A stretch of 53,901 bases of DNA from Gemmatimonadota bacterium (GTDB lineage Bacteria; Gemmatimonadota; Gemmatimonadetes; Longimicrobiales; Gaopeijiaceae). The notes under the pieces are model-generated. The model was not told the origin of the DNA and did not search any database. It saw nothing but the letters and a program-made list of their open reading frames with translations. This document shows, piece by piece, positions 17,389 to 27,365 of the stretch. Position 1 is the stretch's first letter. Each line of letters starts with the position of its first letter. The stretch spans positions 1 through 53,901 of the forward strand of contig JAPPNO010000068.1 of assembly GCA_028873845.1 (NCBI GenBank). The letters run 5' to 3'. The position numbers and the translations under genes were made by a program.

Positions 17389-19007
17389 ATGATCGCACGA
17401 TCGGCGGCAACCTGGACCATCGCTCTCATCGCTCTTCCCGCATCCGCGCAGGAAGACTGCGACGACTGGAATACGCACGATTTCTTCGACATCGCCACCG
17501 CCGAGAGCGTGACGGCGTGCCTAGAGGCGGGCGCGGACCTCAACGCGAGGCACGAGGTCGACTGGGATTCCCCGGACGGCGGGAACACTCCGCTGCATTT
17601 TGCAGCCCGCTACTCATGGGACTCCGCGGTCTTCGCCGTGCTGATCGCGGCCGGAGCGGATGTCGAAGCGCGCAACGGGCATGGCCAGACACCCCTCCAC
17701 CTGGCCGCCCAGGGGAACAAACCGGTTGTCGTTTCGCAGCTGGTAGAGGCCGGCGCGGACCTTGACGCGCGGGATCGCAACGGGAACACCCCGGCTCATG
17801 CGTCCGCCGGGTATCCCCCCGTGTCCCACCTGCTGCTGGAACTGGGCGCCGACCCCACCCTGGTCAACGACGAGGGCCAGGTCGCCGACCCCCTGAGTTG
17901 CGACCAGTGGAACACGGGAGTGTTCGCCCGCATCGCCACCGCCGAAGCCACCGTCGCCTGCCTGGAAGCCGGCGCGGACGTGAATGCACGCGACGAGCAC
18001 GGAAACACTCCCCTTCTGCTCGCGACGTCGACCCGCGGAAAACCCCGCTGCATCGGGTTGCGGGTGCGGGGTACCCCGTCTTTCCCGGCAATGACTCCCT
18101 CGTCTCCTTGCTCGTCGAGGCGGGTGCCGACATCCATGCCAGGGACGATGCCGGCCAAACCGCGTTACATCACGCCTTGAGGACGGACGACGCTGTCGTC
18201 ACGGCCAGGCTGATCGAACTCGGGGCCGACACCGATGCGCGGGATGACTCCGGCCGCGCGGCGAACCCCGTGGACTGCGCCAGCTTCAACACCGCCACCT
18301 TCTTCCGCTTCGCTCCGGCCGAGACCATTGCCGACTGCATCGAGGGTGGAGCGGACGTGAATTCCAGGTCTGACTGGATGGGCGGGAGTCTGGTGCGTGG
18401 TTCGACGCCCCTCCACTTCGCGTCGGCGTGGGCCCGGGATCCGGCGATCGTCCCGCTCCTCATGTAGGCCGGGGCAGAGGTGAATGCACGAAATGACTTC
18501 CGCCGGTCGCCATTGCACGAGGCCGCCGGCAGGTCCGACAATCCGGAAATGATCGCGGCGCTGGTCGAAGCCGGTGCCGAACTAAGGATGTGGACCAGGA
18601 GCCACCACGGCGAAGACGGTCTATCACCGTTGCACGAGGCCGTGGAAGCCGGCCATCCGTCCGTAGTGGCCGCCCTGCTCGAAGCGGGAGCGGATGTCCA
18701 TGCGCGACACAGCGAAGACGGCCCGACACCCCTGCATCGTGCGAGGAATCCTGAAGTCGTCGCTCTGTTGCTCGAGGCGGGGGCGGAGATCGACGCGCGC
18801 GCCCACTTCCGCTGGCCCTTCGACTTCCCCGGCATGACGCCCCTCCACGCAGCGGCCAGGTGGGGCCACGCCGCCGTGTTCCTGGCCCTGCTGGAAGCGG
18901 GAGCCGATCCGGAGATCCTCGACGGGGAGGGCAAGTCTCCAATGGACCACGCCAGGGGGAACGAGGTGCTGCAGGAGCTGGAGGTGGTGAAGCGGTCGGG
19001 GCGTTGA
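17389..19007 (+). pseudogene. ank5: broken ankyrin gene (deletion, frameshift, stop)
   Basis: It starts like ank4 (MIARSAATWTIALIALPASAQ, CDDWNT) and follows the family through the second Cys module (CDQWNT). At about 18020-18035 it jumps, in another frame, to sequence equal to the region just before the fourth Cys module, so about 550 codons including module three are missing. A TAG at 18465-18467 then stands where ank4 has CAG (ATG TAG GCC against GTG CAG GCC). The frame continues to the normal family C-terminus (ELEVVKRSGR, stop 19005-19007). Unless the assembly is wrong, only an N-terminal fragment of about 260 residues is made, with a nonsense tail. Confidence 0.85.
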
Positions 19008-19072
19008 CCAGACCCTCCAACCGATCCCCCGTTGCTGGCAAGCCTCGGCATCGCGCCTTGTCCGAAGTCGGA

Positions 19073-19130
19073 CCGCCCACCCGCCGCCGCGGCAAATCAA
19101 GGGACAGCAGCATGTTCGATTGGGACGCCC
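19073..19130 (-). repeat. GTCCC-type dispersed repeat, copy R2
   Basis: About 90% the same as R1 over 58 bp by eye, lying 66 bp after the ank5 stop. It includes GTCCCTTGATTTGCCGCGG on the minus strand. Confidence 0.75.
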
Positions 19131-19186
19131 CAGCTCGATTGACCGCGTACCCTCCCGGTGAGCCCTTGGACACCCCTTCCCCCGGA

Positions 19187-19214
19187 GGAGGTGGTGAAGC
19201 GGTCCGGGGGGTGA
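19187..19214 (+). pseudogene. Orphan 3' end of a lost ankyrin gene
   Basis: These 28 bases are identical to the last 28 bases of ank6 (22222-22249), including the stop, yet no ankyrin frame leads into them. They lie 180 bp after the ank5 stop and 57 bp before the ank6 start. The simplest reading is that another copy stood here and was deleted up to its tail, or that unequal crossing-over left a second tail. Confidence 0.6.
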
Positions 19215-19270
19215 CAGGTTGTCAGGGCGCACCACGGAAATCCACCAGGAATCGGTCAGAAGGAATGAAG

Positions 19271-22249
19271 ATGATCGCTCGGTTGGCAGGAATCCTGACG
19301 CTCGCCCTCTGCGCCGTGCCCGCCTCCGCGCAGGAAGACTGTGACGACTGGAACACAGGCAACTTCTTCGCCACCGCCACCGCCCAGACCGTGACCGCCT
19401 GCCTCGAGGCCGGCGCGGACCTCAATGCGATCGACGACGACACCTGGTGGCCCAGGACACGTGGCAGCACCCCGCTGCATTCCGCAGCCCGATACTCCCG
19501 AGACCGCGCGGTCATCGCAGTGCTCCTGGCGGCCGGAGCGGACGTCAACGCGCGTACCCGGCATGGCATGACGCCCCTCCATGCAGCCGTCGGCGCAAAC
19601 CGGAACCTGGGCGTCGTCGAGGAACTGGTGGCGGCGGGAGCTGACCTGAACGCGCGCGACGGCGACGGAAACACGCCCTTGCACACGTCCTGGTACAGCC
19701 GGGACCCCTCGGTGGTCCACCTGCTCCTGGAGCTTGGCGCCGATCGCACCCTGGTCAACGACTCGGGCCAGGTCGCCGATCCCACGGATTGTTCCCATTG
19801 GAACACGGAGGTCTTCGCCGACATCGCCACTGCGGACGCCACCGCTGCCTGCCTGGCGGCCGGAGTGGATGTGAACGCGCGCGACGAAGGCGGAAACACT
19901 CCGCTCCTGCTCGCGACCTATTTCTGGGCGGGCGGCAGGAACGGGGCCCCCGCCAGCGAGGACCCCGCCGTGGTAACCGTGTTGCTCGAAGCCGGCGCGG
20001 ATGTGAACGCCCGCAACAGCTCGGGAAGCACTCCTCTGCACCACGCCGCCGTGGGCCAGTCCCGGGAGCCGGCGAGGGACTGGTATGATCGCGTCGAAAA
20101 CCCGGCCATCGTGGCGGCGCTTCTGGCCGCGGGCGCGGATGCGAACGCGCGCACCGGAGACGGGGGGACCAGTGGGCGCCAGTATCTGCCGGGCACGACC
20201 CCCCTGCATGTGGCGGCGTCGATGGAAGGTCTCCAGACCGTGCCAATGCTGCTCGAAGCGGGGGCCGACATCCACGCCCGTGACTCGGACGGCGATTCTC
20301 CGTTGCGCCTGGCAGCCGGTGGCGGCTTCCGACACCCGGAGATTCTCGAGATCCTGGTCGCCGCAGGGGCGGACGTCAACGACCGGAACGAGCGGGGGAG
20401 ATCCGTCCTGCTGAGTGCTCTCGGATCCCCTGCCGACCGGGTCGTCGCCGTCGTCCGAAGGCTCCTGGATCTCGGTGCGGACATCGGTGCGCCGGACCTC
20501 CTGCACGAGGCCGCGCGTCGGGACGACAACCCCGAACTCATCACTGTTCTCGTGGGCGCGGGTGTCGGCGTGAACGCACGCGACGACCGCGGCACCACGC
20601 CTCTCCTCCAGGCGGTCGAGTCGAAGTGGCCCGCCAACGTGGCCGCCCTGCTGGAGGCGGGCGCGGATGTGCATGCCGTGACGCAGGACGGTGACACACC
20701 CCTTCATCTGGCGGCGATGTGGCCGCCGAAGTCGTATGGCCGAAGAGACGACCCGCTCGAACCCGACACGCTCATGGTGATCGCGCTGGTCGCCGCCGGC
20801 GCCGACATCGACGCCCGCAACAACCGCGGCGAGACACCCCTTCACGCGGCCACGAAAAACCGTCACCGGCCGGTCGCCGACAAGCTTCTGGCGCTGGGGG
20901 CCGACCCGGGTGCGGTGGACGACCTTGGCAGAGCCCCGCGTCCCCCGGTTTGCGACTGGGCGAACCGTGATTTTTTCCGGAGGGCCCCGTTGGAAGGCGT
21001 GCTCGTTTGCATTCAGGCGGGGGCGGATGTGCACGCGCGCGACGAGCGGGACGAGACGCCACTGCATCTTCTGGTGGAGTATGGGAGTTCGGGTGACGAC
21101 CCTGCCGGCATCGTCACGGCATTCGTCGAAGCCGGTGCGGACCCGAACGCACGGAACCTTTGGGGTGCCACCCCACTTCATGGTGCGGTGGGAGGGTCGA
21201 CCGACCTTGCGGCGGCGCTTCTGGACGCGGGCGCGGATGTGAACGCCCGCGACAACCGGGGCGGAACCCCCCTCCATCGGGTTGCGGTTGTGAGGTCGGG
21301 CGAGAGTGCCGCCTCCATGGTCCACCTGCTGGTCGAGGCCGGGGCCGACGTGCATGCGACGGACAGCGGAGGCCGAACGGCACTGCACAGGGCCTTGCAG
21401 CAGGACGAGCCCGCCACCGTGTCGAGCTTGATCGAACTCGGCTCCGATATCGCCGCTCGCGATGACTCCGGGCATGTGGCGAACCCCACGGACTGCTTGA
21501 GGATGCACACCGCAACCTTCTTCAAGCTCGCATCCATCGAGGTGGTTGCCGGTTGTATCGAGGGCGGAGCGGACGTGAACGCCAGGTCGGAGGGGCGGGG
21601 CGGTCCGCTGCGGCCCGGCTCCACGCCCCTCCACATCGTGGCGGCGGGGGCCGGCGACCCAGTGGTTGTCCCGTTCCTGCTGGAGGCCGGGGCCGACGTG
21701 AACGCCCGGGACCGGAGCGGATATTCGCCTTTGCACCGGGCCGCCGGGACGAACGACAACCCCCACATGATCACGATGCTCCTCGATGCGGGCGCTGATG
21801 TCAACGCGTGGGCGACAGGTTTCCAGATCGACTGGGGCTATGACTACACGCCCTTGCACCTTGCGGTCCGGAATGAAAACCCCGCCGTGACGGCCGCGCT
21901 CCTCGAAGCCGGTGCCGATATCAACGCGCTGAAGGGCCGGGGCACCGGGACCCCGCTGCACTTGGCCGCGGGGAGCGATTCGAATCCGGCGGTCGTGGCA
22001 CTGCTGATCGAGGCGGGAGCGGACGTCAACGCGCGGGCGGAAGTCTGGGACAGATGCTGCTACACCACCAGCCGCGACCGGACCCCGCTGCACCTGGCGG
22101 CAAAGTTGAATCCCGTCGCTTTCATCATGCTGCTGGACGCCGGGGCCGACCCCACAGCCCTCGACGACTACGGCAAGACACCCATGGACTATGCGAGGGA
22201 GAACGAAGCGTTGCGGGAGCTGGAGGTGGTGAAGCGGTCCGGGGGGTGA
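19271..22249 (+). CDS. ank6: secreted ankyrin-repeat protein
   Basis: 992 residues. Signal peptide MIARLAGILTLALCAVPASAQ, then the first Cys module (CDDWNT). Three further modules follow: CSHWNT, CDWANRDFF and CLRMHTATFF. About 25 ankyrin repeats; the end is PMDYARENEAL, then ELEVVKRSGG. The start ATG 19271 sits in the family context GGAATGAAGATGATCGC. Relative to ank4 it lacks some central repeats (between modules two and three), the main place where the copies differ in length. Last gene of the run before p3. Confidence 0.9.
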   Translation: MIARLAGILTLALCAVPASAQEDCDDWNTGNFFATATAQTVTACLEAGADLNAIDDDTWWPRTRGSTPLHSAARYSRDRAVIAVLLAAGADVNARTRHGMTPLHAAVGANRNLGVVEELVAAGADLNARDGDGNTPLHTSWYSRDPSVVHLLLELGADRTLVNDSGQVADPTDCSHWNTEVFADIATADATAACLAAGVDVNARDEGGNTPLLLATYFWAGGRNGAPASEDPAVVTVLLEAGADVNARNSSGSTPLHHAAVGQSREPARDWYDRVENPAIVAALLAAGADANARTGDGGTSGRQYLPGTTPLHVAASMEGLQTVPMLLEAGADIHARDSDGDSPLRLAAGGGFRHPEILEILVAAGADVNDRNERGRSVLLSALGSPADRVVAVVRRLLDLGADIGAPDLLHEAARRDDNPELITVLVGAGVGVNARDDRGTTPLLQAVESKWPANVAALLEAGADVHAVTQDGDTPLHLAAMWPPKSYGRRDDPLEPDTLMVIALVAAGADIDARNNRGETPLHAATKNRHRPVADKLLALGADPGAVDDLGRAPRPPVCDWANRDFFRRAPLEGVLVCIQAGADVHARDERDETPLHLLVEYGSSGDDPAGIVTAFVEAGADPNARNLWGATPLHGAVGGSTDLAAALLDAGADVNARDNRGGTPLHRVAVVRSGESAASMVHLLVEAGADVHATDSGGRTALHRALQQDEPATVSSLIELGSDIAARDDSGHVANPTDCLRMHTATFFKLASIEVVAGCIEGGADVNARSEGRGGPLRPGSTPLHIVAAGAGDPVVVPFLLEAGADVNARDRSGYSPLHRAAGTNDNPHMITMLLDAGADVNAWATGFQIDWGYDYTPLHLAVRNENPAVTAALLEAGADINALKGRGTGTPLHLAAGSDSNPAVVALLIEAGADVNARAEVWDRCCYTTSRDRTPLHLAAKLNPVAFIMLLDAGADPTALDDYGKTPMDYARENEALRELEVVKRSGG

Positions 22250-22346
22250 CCTGAGGGTGAATGACCCCCCGATCCGTCCGCGTGGCGGGAACCTTGCCCA
22301 ATGAAGGCGGTAGAGAGGGTTGAGATGGTGGATGATGACAGACTCG

Positions 22347-22386
22347 TGTCAACCACAGTTGGCAAAATGGAAACCGCACTTTACAT
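22347..22386 (+). repeat. 40-bp dispersed element, copy D
   Basis: TGTCAA, 6 nt, TTGGCA, then TGGAAACC and TTTACAT, ending 1 nt before the p3 start codon. The two palindromes are 21 bp apart, about two helical turns. It matches copies B and E at most positions, including AGTTGNCA and GGAAACC against B. Confidence 0.6.
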
Positions 22387-22387
22387 C

Positions 22388-23653
22388 ATGAGCCGCTTCC
22401 CCCCCACTGTCCCGATTGTCGTCGCTTCGGCCGCGTTCCTCGCCGCGTGCCACGAAGACCCCGACCCACCCGACACCCCATTGCCCGCCGCCCAGCTCCG
22501 CGACAGCGCCGGCGTCCTGATCACCGAAAACCCGCTTCCCCCCGAAGGATCGAGTCTCGGCTGGGAGATCGGCCCGGAACCCGCCGTGAAGATCGGTGCG
22601 GCCGAAGGTGAGGCCCCGTACCTCCTCTACGGCGTGATGAAGGCTGCGACGTTGTCGGACGGGCGCATCGTCATCGCCGACGGCGCCTCGGATGAGGTGC
22701 GCTTCTTCGATCCCGACGGCGTCCACCTGGTGAGCTGGGGCGGGGAAGGGGAGGGGCCGGGCGAATTCGATGCGCTGCGCGGCGTAGCCCGCTGGCGGGG
22801 CGACTCGGTTGCCGCGTGGAACTTCTACACCGGCCGCGGCCTCTCCATCTTCGACGGCGAGGGCAACCTGAACCGCAAGCTCTCGCTCGGAACGGAGCCC
22901 CACTATGCCCGCATCGCAGTGCTTCGCGGGGGAGCGGTCCTACGCGACTTTTGGATCCGACCGCCTCCCGGACCCGGGACGATCTACGCCCATAGTCGCT
23001 ACGACATCATGGACGGCGACGGAGCAATCACCGCTTCACTGGGCACCCACACCACAACCGAGCATTTCAGATACCACTACGAGGGAATGGCGCTCCGGGG
23101 CGATGCCGTGTTTTCGAGGTCCGTGGTCACGGCCGGCTGGGGCGAACTCGCCGTGCTAAGCCCGAATCATGACTATGAGATCCGCGCATACGCGACCGAT
23201 GGTGCGCTGCGCCGGATCGTGCGCCTCGACCGCCCCCTCACCCCTGCGACCCGTTCGCTGCTGATGCTGGATTTCGAAGACCTCATGCGCCACCAGGCGA
23301 CGTGGCTGAGCGAAGAGGCTCTAAGGAGTGAACGCGAGCGATTGGGTGGCTACTACGATGCGATGCCCGTGCCCGAAACCCTGCCCGCGTTCGACACCAT
23401 CATGGCCGATGGACTCGACCACCTGTGGGTCCGCGAGTACCCGTTGCCGGGAAGGGATGTTCGCTGGCCGCGGGAGATCCCCCATACCCGATGGCTGGTG
23501 TTCGACCCCGACGGGCGTGTGCTGGGGTTCGTCGAGACTCCCCGCGGCCTGGTGATCCATGAGATCGGTGCAGACTACGTCCTGGGGAGCAGGGTGGGGG
23601 ATCTCGAGGTGGAGTATGTTGAGGTCTGGCCGCTGAGGCGGGGGCAACGATGA
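22388..23653 (+). CDS. p3: six-bladed beta-propeller lipoprotein
   Basis: 421 residues from ATG 22388, giving a clean lipoprotein signal MSRFPPTVPIVVASAAFLAAC. Upstream in-frame starts (22301, 22325) would place a hydrophilic stretch before the signal and run through the 40-bp element. The body follows p1 and p2 (RDSAGVLITENPLPPEG, WGGEGEGPGEF, LDHLWVREY, FDPDGRVLG) with a short insertion near residues 300-320. Its stop overlaps the ank7 start as ATGA, direct evidence that a propeller lipoprotein and an ankyrin protein are made together. No obvious ribosome site lies between element and start. Confidence 0.87.
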   Translation: MSRFPPTVPIVVASAAFLAACHEDPDPPDTPLPAAQLRDSAGVLITENPLPPEGSSLGWEIGPEPAVKIGAAEGEAPYLLYGVMKAATLSDGRIVIADGASDEVRFFDPDGVHLVSWGGEGEGPGEFDALRGVARWRGDSVAAWNFYTGRGLSIFDGEGNLNRKLSLGTEPHYARIAVLRGGAVLRDFWIRPPPGPGTIYAHSRYDIMDGDGAITASLGTHTTTEHFRYHYEGMALRGDAVFSRSVVTAGWGELAVLSPNHDYEIRAYATDGALRRIVRLDRPLTPATRSLLMLDFEDLMRHQATWLSEEALRSERERLGGYYDAMPVPETLPAFDTIMADGLDHLWVREYPLPGRDVRWPREIPHTRWLVFDPDGRVLGFVETPRGLVIHEIGADYVLGSRVGDLEVEYVEVWPLRRGQR

Positions 23654-26600
23654 CGGGAATCACACCATCGGCAGGGACCGCGGCACTTCTTCTTCTGTCC
23701 GCGCTCCCCCTGGCCGCCCAGGACCACGCTTCACGCGAGTCCAGCTGGCCCGACTGCGACCACTGGAAAGCAGGCGACCTCCGCAGCTTCTTCGAGTCCG
23801 CCACCGCCGGAGACACAGGCTTGTGCCTCGAAGCCGGCGGGGACATCCACGCACGCGACAACCGGAACCGGACTCCCTTGCACTGGGCGTCGCTCCACGC
23901 GGCGGACGCCGATGTCCTGGCCGTACTCCTGGCCGCCGGCGCGGACATCGAAGCGCGCGACTGGGGACGCATCACACCCCTACACGAAGCGGCTTCGGGC
24001 AACCGCAACCCCGACATCGTGACCGCACTCGTCGAAGCCGGTGCGAACGTGAACGCCCGCAACGCCCGGGGCCGCACGCCGCTGCACGCGGCGTGGCGCA
24101 ACCCGAACCCGGCGGTGATCCACGCCCTGCTGGAGCTAGGAGCCGACCGGCTGGCGCGGGACGATCGCGGCGCGATCGCCGATCCGGCGCATTGCGAGTA
24201 CTGGAACACGCCGAACTTCGCCCGTGTTGCCGATGCGATGGCGGTGAAGGGCTGCCTGGAATCCGGGTCCGACCCGCTGGACCAAAGGGAAGCCGACCCG
24301 TCATCCGTTGGTGAGGTGGGAGGCAACACTCCCCTACATCACGCGGCGCAGCACGGCAATGTCGCCAACGTGCTCCTGCTCCTGAATGCGGGAGTGGAGG
24401 TGGACGTGCGCAACGGTGGAGGACAGACCCCGCTACACCTCGCGGCTTCCAACGAGAACCCCGCCGTTGCCGCACTGCTGCTCGAGGCCGGGGCGGATGC
24501 GCACGCGCGCGAAACACTCTCCGAGGAACGGTATTCGAGCACAGGTGTTGCGCCCAACCACAACAGAACCCCGCTGCACTACGCGGCGTCCAACCCGAAT
24601 CCCGCGGTTGCCGCCATGCTGCTGGATGCCGGCGCGGCGGTGAACCCGCGCGACGGGGATGCCCAGACACCGCTCCATCGCGCCGCGAACAGCAAGAACG
24701 CCGCGGTCGTCACTTTGCTGCTTGCCGCCGGGGCGGAGGTGGATGTGCGGGACGCGAGCAGGGTCACCCCCCTGCTCCTGGCGGGCTATTGCGCCGCCGG
24801 CGGGATGTGCCGCGACCCGGCGGCCGTGGAGGCGCTGCTGGACGCGGGGGCCGACGTCAATATCGTGGCTGGCTACTGGGGCAGGTCCGCACTCCATTTG
24901 GCGGTCATGATGAGTGGGAATGATGCCGAGGGTGCGCTGCGGCTAGTACGCAGACTGCTGGAAATGGGAGCCGATCCCAATGCGCGAGCCAACGGCGGCC
25001 ACGTGCCCTTGCACTACGCGGTCCGGCTCTGGAGCGAGGCGCTGGTCGCGGCTCTGCTGGGAGCACTTGCCGACGTGAACGCCCGTGACCACAGCGGATT
25101 CACTCCCCTTCACATGGCGGCCCAGTCTCCAGGGGGCCCCGCCGTCGTTGAGGCTCTGCTGCACGCGGGTGCCGAGGTGGATGCGCGGGATTCCACCGGC
25201 CGGACACCTCTTCATGTGGCGGTTGGCGCCGGCGGTGGAAGGTCGACCGGGATTCTCTTCTTCACCTTCAGAAGGCGCGTGGAGCTGGGTGCTGCCCGGG
25301 ACGGCGCGGCAATCACCCCGTTGCTACGGAACGGAGCCGACGCGGACGCGAGGGATTCCTTTGGCGACACACCGCTTCACCACGCGGTTGCGCAGGGGAA
25401 TCCGCACCACGTTGCAGTCCTCGTGGGAGCGGGAGCGGACGTGAACGCTGCGAACGGGAGCGGAGATACGCCCCTGCACAGGGCGATATCCCTGCGCCCG
25501 ACTCCGGAGACGTTGGCCTCGGGGCCGGAGATCGTCACGGCTCTCTTCGATGCGGGCGCGGATGTGAATGCGCGGAACAATCTCGGTGAGACTCCGCTGC
25601 GGCTGGCCGGCAAGGTTTACAATCCATTGGCCAGGGCCCGGTTGATCGAGTTGGGTGCCGGTCCCGAGGCGCCGGATCGCCAGGGCGGGAATGCGGGGCT
25701 TCCGATATGTGACTGGCCTGACGGGGAATTCATCCATGCCGCTCCGCCTGAGAGCTTGCGCGGCTGCCTGGCAGCCGGGGTCGACGTCAACGCGCGCGAC
25801 GACCATGGCAATACACCCTTGCACTACCTGGTGGGAACCAATCGACCGAACTACTTCGCGAGTACGCTAATAGGAGTTTTCGTGGGGGCTGGCGCGGACG
25901 TTAACGCGCGATCTTCCGGGCGCGTCGCCCTGCATGGTGCTTCGTCGATCGCAGCGAACGACGTGGCTTCCGCCCTACTGGACGCCGGCGCGGACCTCGA
26001 CGCTAGTGACGAATCAGGCCGGACGGCGCTGCATCGTGCCGTACTGGCGAGGAGAGATCCGGTCCCGATCGTCAGCCTGCTCGTTGGCGCGGGGGCGTCG
26101 GTGGATGCGGTGGACGACGATGGCCGCACACCGCTGCACCTGGCGCTCGACCGTGGAACTCGCGGGGTCGTCGAGCGGCTGCTTGCAGCCGGCGGCGAGT
26201 CGGCAAAGCGAATCGAACTCGAGCATGCGGTTAGGGTGACCAACTGTGGGCTCTGGAACACGCCAGCCTTCTTCCGAGCCGTGGCAGCCGGTGTCGTCGC
26301 GGCGTGCATTCGCCAGGGGGCCGATGTCAATGTCCGTTCTGAAGAGCCAACCTGGTTCAGACCCGCCGGCGGGCCCGCGCCGATGCACCTGGCGGCGGAG
26401 TGGACGCGTGACCCAGCGGTGATCTCGGTACTGGCGCAGGCCGGCGCCGCTGTCGACGCACGTGACGACCGCGCCAGGACTCCCCTCCATCTCGCCGCCC
26501 GCCACAACCCCGATCCGGCGGTCGCTGCCGCGCTGCTGGAGGCCGGGGCGGATGTGAACGCGTGGTCGACCGGGTTTTTCATCGACTACGGCTGGGACTA

Positions 26601-27288
26601 CACCGCGCTGCACGAGGCGGCGGCAAACGAAAACCCAGAAGTCACTCGCACGCTGCTTCAGGGCGGTGCGGATGTCGACGCAAGAGGGGGACGCAACCCT
26701 GCGCGCCGAAGCGGATTGAGCCCGCTGCATGACGCGGCGGCCCGGGCCCGTGATCCTTTGACGATCTCACTGCTCATGGGGGCGGGAGCGGATGTGAACG
26801 CGCGCGCCGATGACGGACGAACGCCGTTGCACGAAGCGGCTGCGACGAACGAGAACCCGGGCATCATCGAGGCTTTGGTCGACGCGGGCGCGGATGTGCA
26901 CGCCCGTGACGCGGGCGGAAGGACCGCGTTGCACATGGCGGCGGCGGGGAACACCAACCCTGCGATCACTGTCGTCCTCCTGGAGGCGGGCGCGGATCCG
27001 CGGGCGCGTACCGGTACCGGATCCACCCCTCTCCACGAGGCTGCATCGGGCAACCGCAACCCCGCGGTTCTCGAGGCCCTGGTGGCAGCTGGTGCGGATG
27101 TGTACGAGCGCGGGGAACTGGGCCGCACACCCCTCCATGTGGCGGCGCTGAGAAACCCGGGCGTGTTCCCCGCGTTGCTGCGACTCGGCGCCGACCTGAT
27201 GGCGCGCGACGACGCGGGTGTGACGGCGCTCGACTGTGCGCGAACCAACAAGGCGCTGCAGGGTCTGGAGATCGTATGGCGAGGGTGA
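23650..27288 (+). CDS. ank7: secreted ankyrin-repeat protein, largest copy
   Basis: 1212 residues. The signal peptide (TAALLLLSALPLAAQ) differs from the MIAR type of ank3-ank6. Four Cys modules are present (CDHWKAGDLRSFF; CEYWNT; CDWPDGEF; CGLWNT) among about 30 ankyrin repeats, with one irregular stretch (residues about 535-555, FFTFRRRVELGAARDG) replacing a repeat boundary. The C-terminus is ALDCARTNKALQGLEIVWRG, a divergent form of the family end. The ATG overlaps the p3 stop. It is the most divergent full copy, so probably an older family member than the tandem ank2-ank6 group. Convergent with the S9 peptidase. Confidence 0.9.
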   Translation: MTGITPSAGTAALLLLSALPLAAQDHASRESSWPDCDHWKAGDLRSFFESATAGDTGLCLEAGGDIHARDNRNRTPLHWASLHAADADVLAVLLAAGADIEARDWGRITPLHEAASGNRNPDIVTALVEAGANVNARNARGRTPLHAAWRNPNPAVIHALLELGADRLARDDRGAIADPAHCEYWNTPNFARVADAMAVKGCLESGSDPLDQREADPSSVGEVGGNTPLHHAAQHGNVANVLLLLNAGVEVDVRNGGGQTPLHLAASNENPAVAALLLEAGADAHARETLSEERYSSTGVAPNHNRTPLHYAASNPNPAVAAMLLDAGAAVNPRDGDAQTPLHRAANSKNAAVVTLLLAAGAEVDVRDASRVTPLLLAGYCAAGGMCRDPAAVEALLDAGADVNIVAGYWGRSALHLAVMMSGNDAEGALRLVRRLLEMGADPNARANGGHVPLHYAVRLWSEALVAALLGALADVNARDHSGFTPLHMAAQSPGGPAVVEALLHAGAEVDARDSTGRTPLHVAVGAGGGRSTGILFFTFRRRVELGAARDGAAITPLLRNGADADARDSFGDTPLHHAVAQGNPHHVAVLVGAGADVNAANGSGDTPLHRAISLRPTPETLASGPEIVTALFDAGADVNARNNLGETPLRLAGKVYNPLARARLIELGAGPEAPDRQGGNAGLPICDWPDGEFIHAAPPESLRGCLAAGVDVNARDDHGNTPLHYLVGTNRPNYFASTLIGVFVGAGADVNARSSGRVALHGASSIAANDVASALLDAGADLDASDESGRTALHRAVLARRDPVPIVSLLVGAGASVDAVDDDGRTPLHLALDRGTRGVVERLLAAGGESAKRIELEHAVRVTNCGLWNTPAFFRAVAAGVVAACIRQGADVNVRSEEPTWFRPAGGPAPMHLAAEWTRDPAVISVLAQAGAAVDARDDRARTPLHLAARHNPDPAVAAALLEAGADVNAWSTGFFIDYGWDYTALHEAAANENPEVTRTLLQGGADVDARGGRNPARRSGLSPLHDAAARARDPLTISLLMGAGADVNARADDGRTPLHEAAATNENPGIIEALVDAGADVHARDAGGRTALHMAAAGNTNPAITVVLLEAGADPRARTGTGSTPLHEAASGNRNPAVLEALVAAGADVYERGELGRTPLHVAALRNPGVFPALLRLGADLMARDDAGVTALDCARTNKALQGLEIVWRG

Positions 27289-27325
27289 GACTTGTTCGAA
27301 GCCGCCGTGACCGATGACACCGCAG

Positions 27326-27365
27326 ATGTCAATTCCGGTTGTCACTTCGCCAACTGCAGTGGACG
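27326..27365 (+). repeat. 40-bp dispersed element, copy E
   Basis: ATGTCAAT, GGTTGTCA, then GCCAACTGCAGTGG, in the gap between ank7 and the convergent S9 peptidase. It is the inverted partner of copy B and also matches the tip of the IS1595-type inverted repeats (CAACTGCAGTGG against CAACTGTAGTGG). Being downstream of two convergent genes, it is not placed as a promoter. Confidence 0.6.

Noticed and set aside
17389-18180. Programmed frameshift or two separate genes in ank5
   Set aside because: About 550 codons are missing at the frame change and an in-frame stop follows later; decay explains this better, and no slippery sequence is visible.
19256-22093. 945-codon minus-strand frame opposite ank6
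   Set aside because: Regular repeats of VHIRAGFEQ type are just the antisense of ankyrin repeats, not a second repeat protein.
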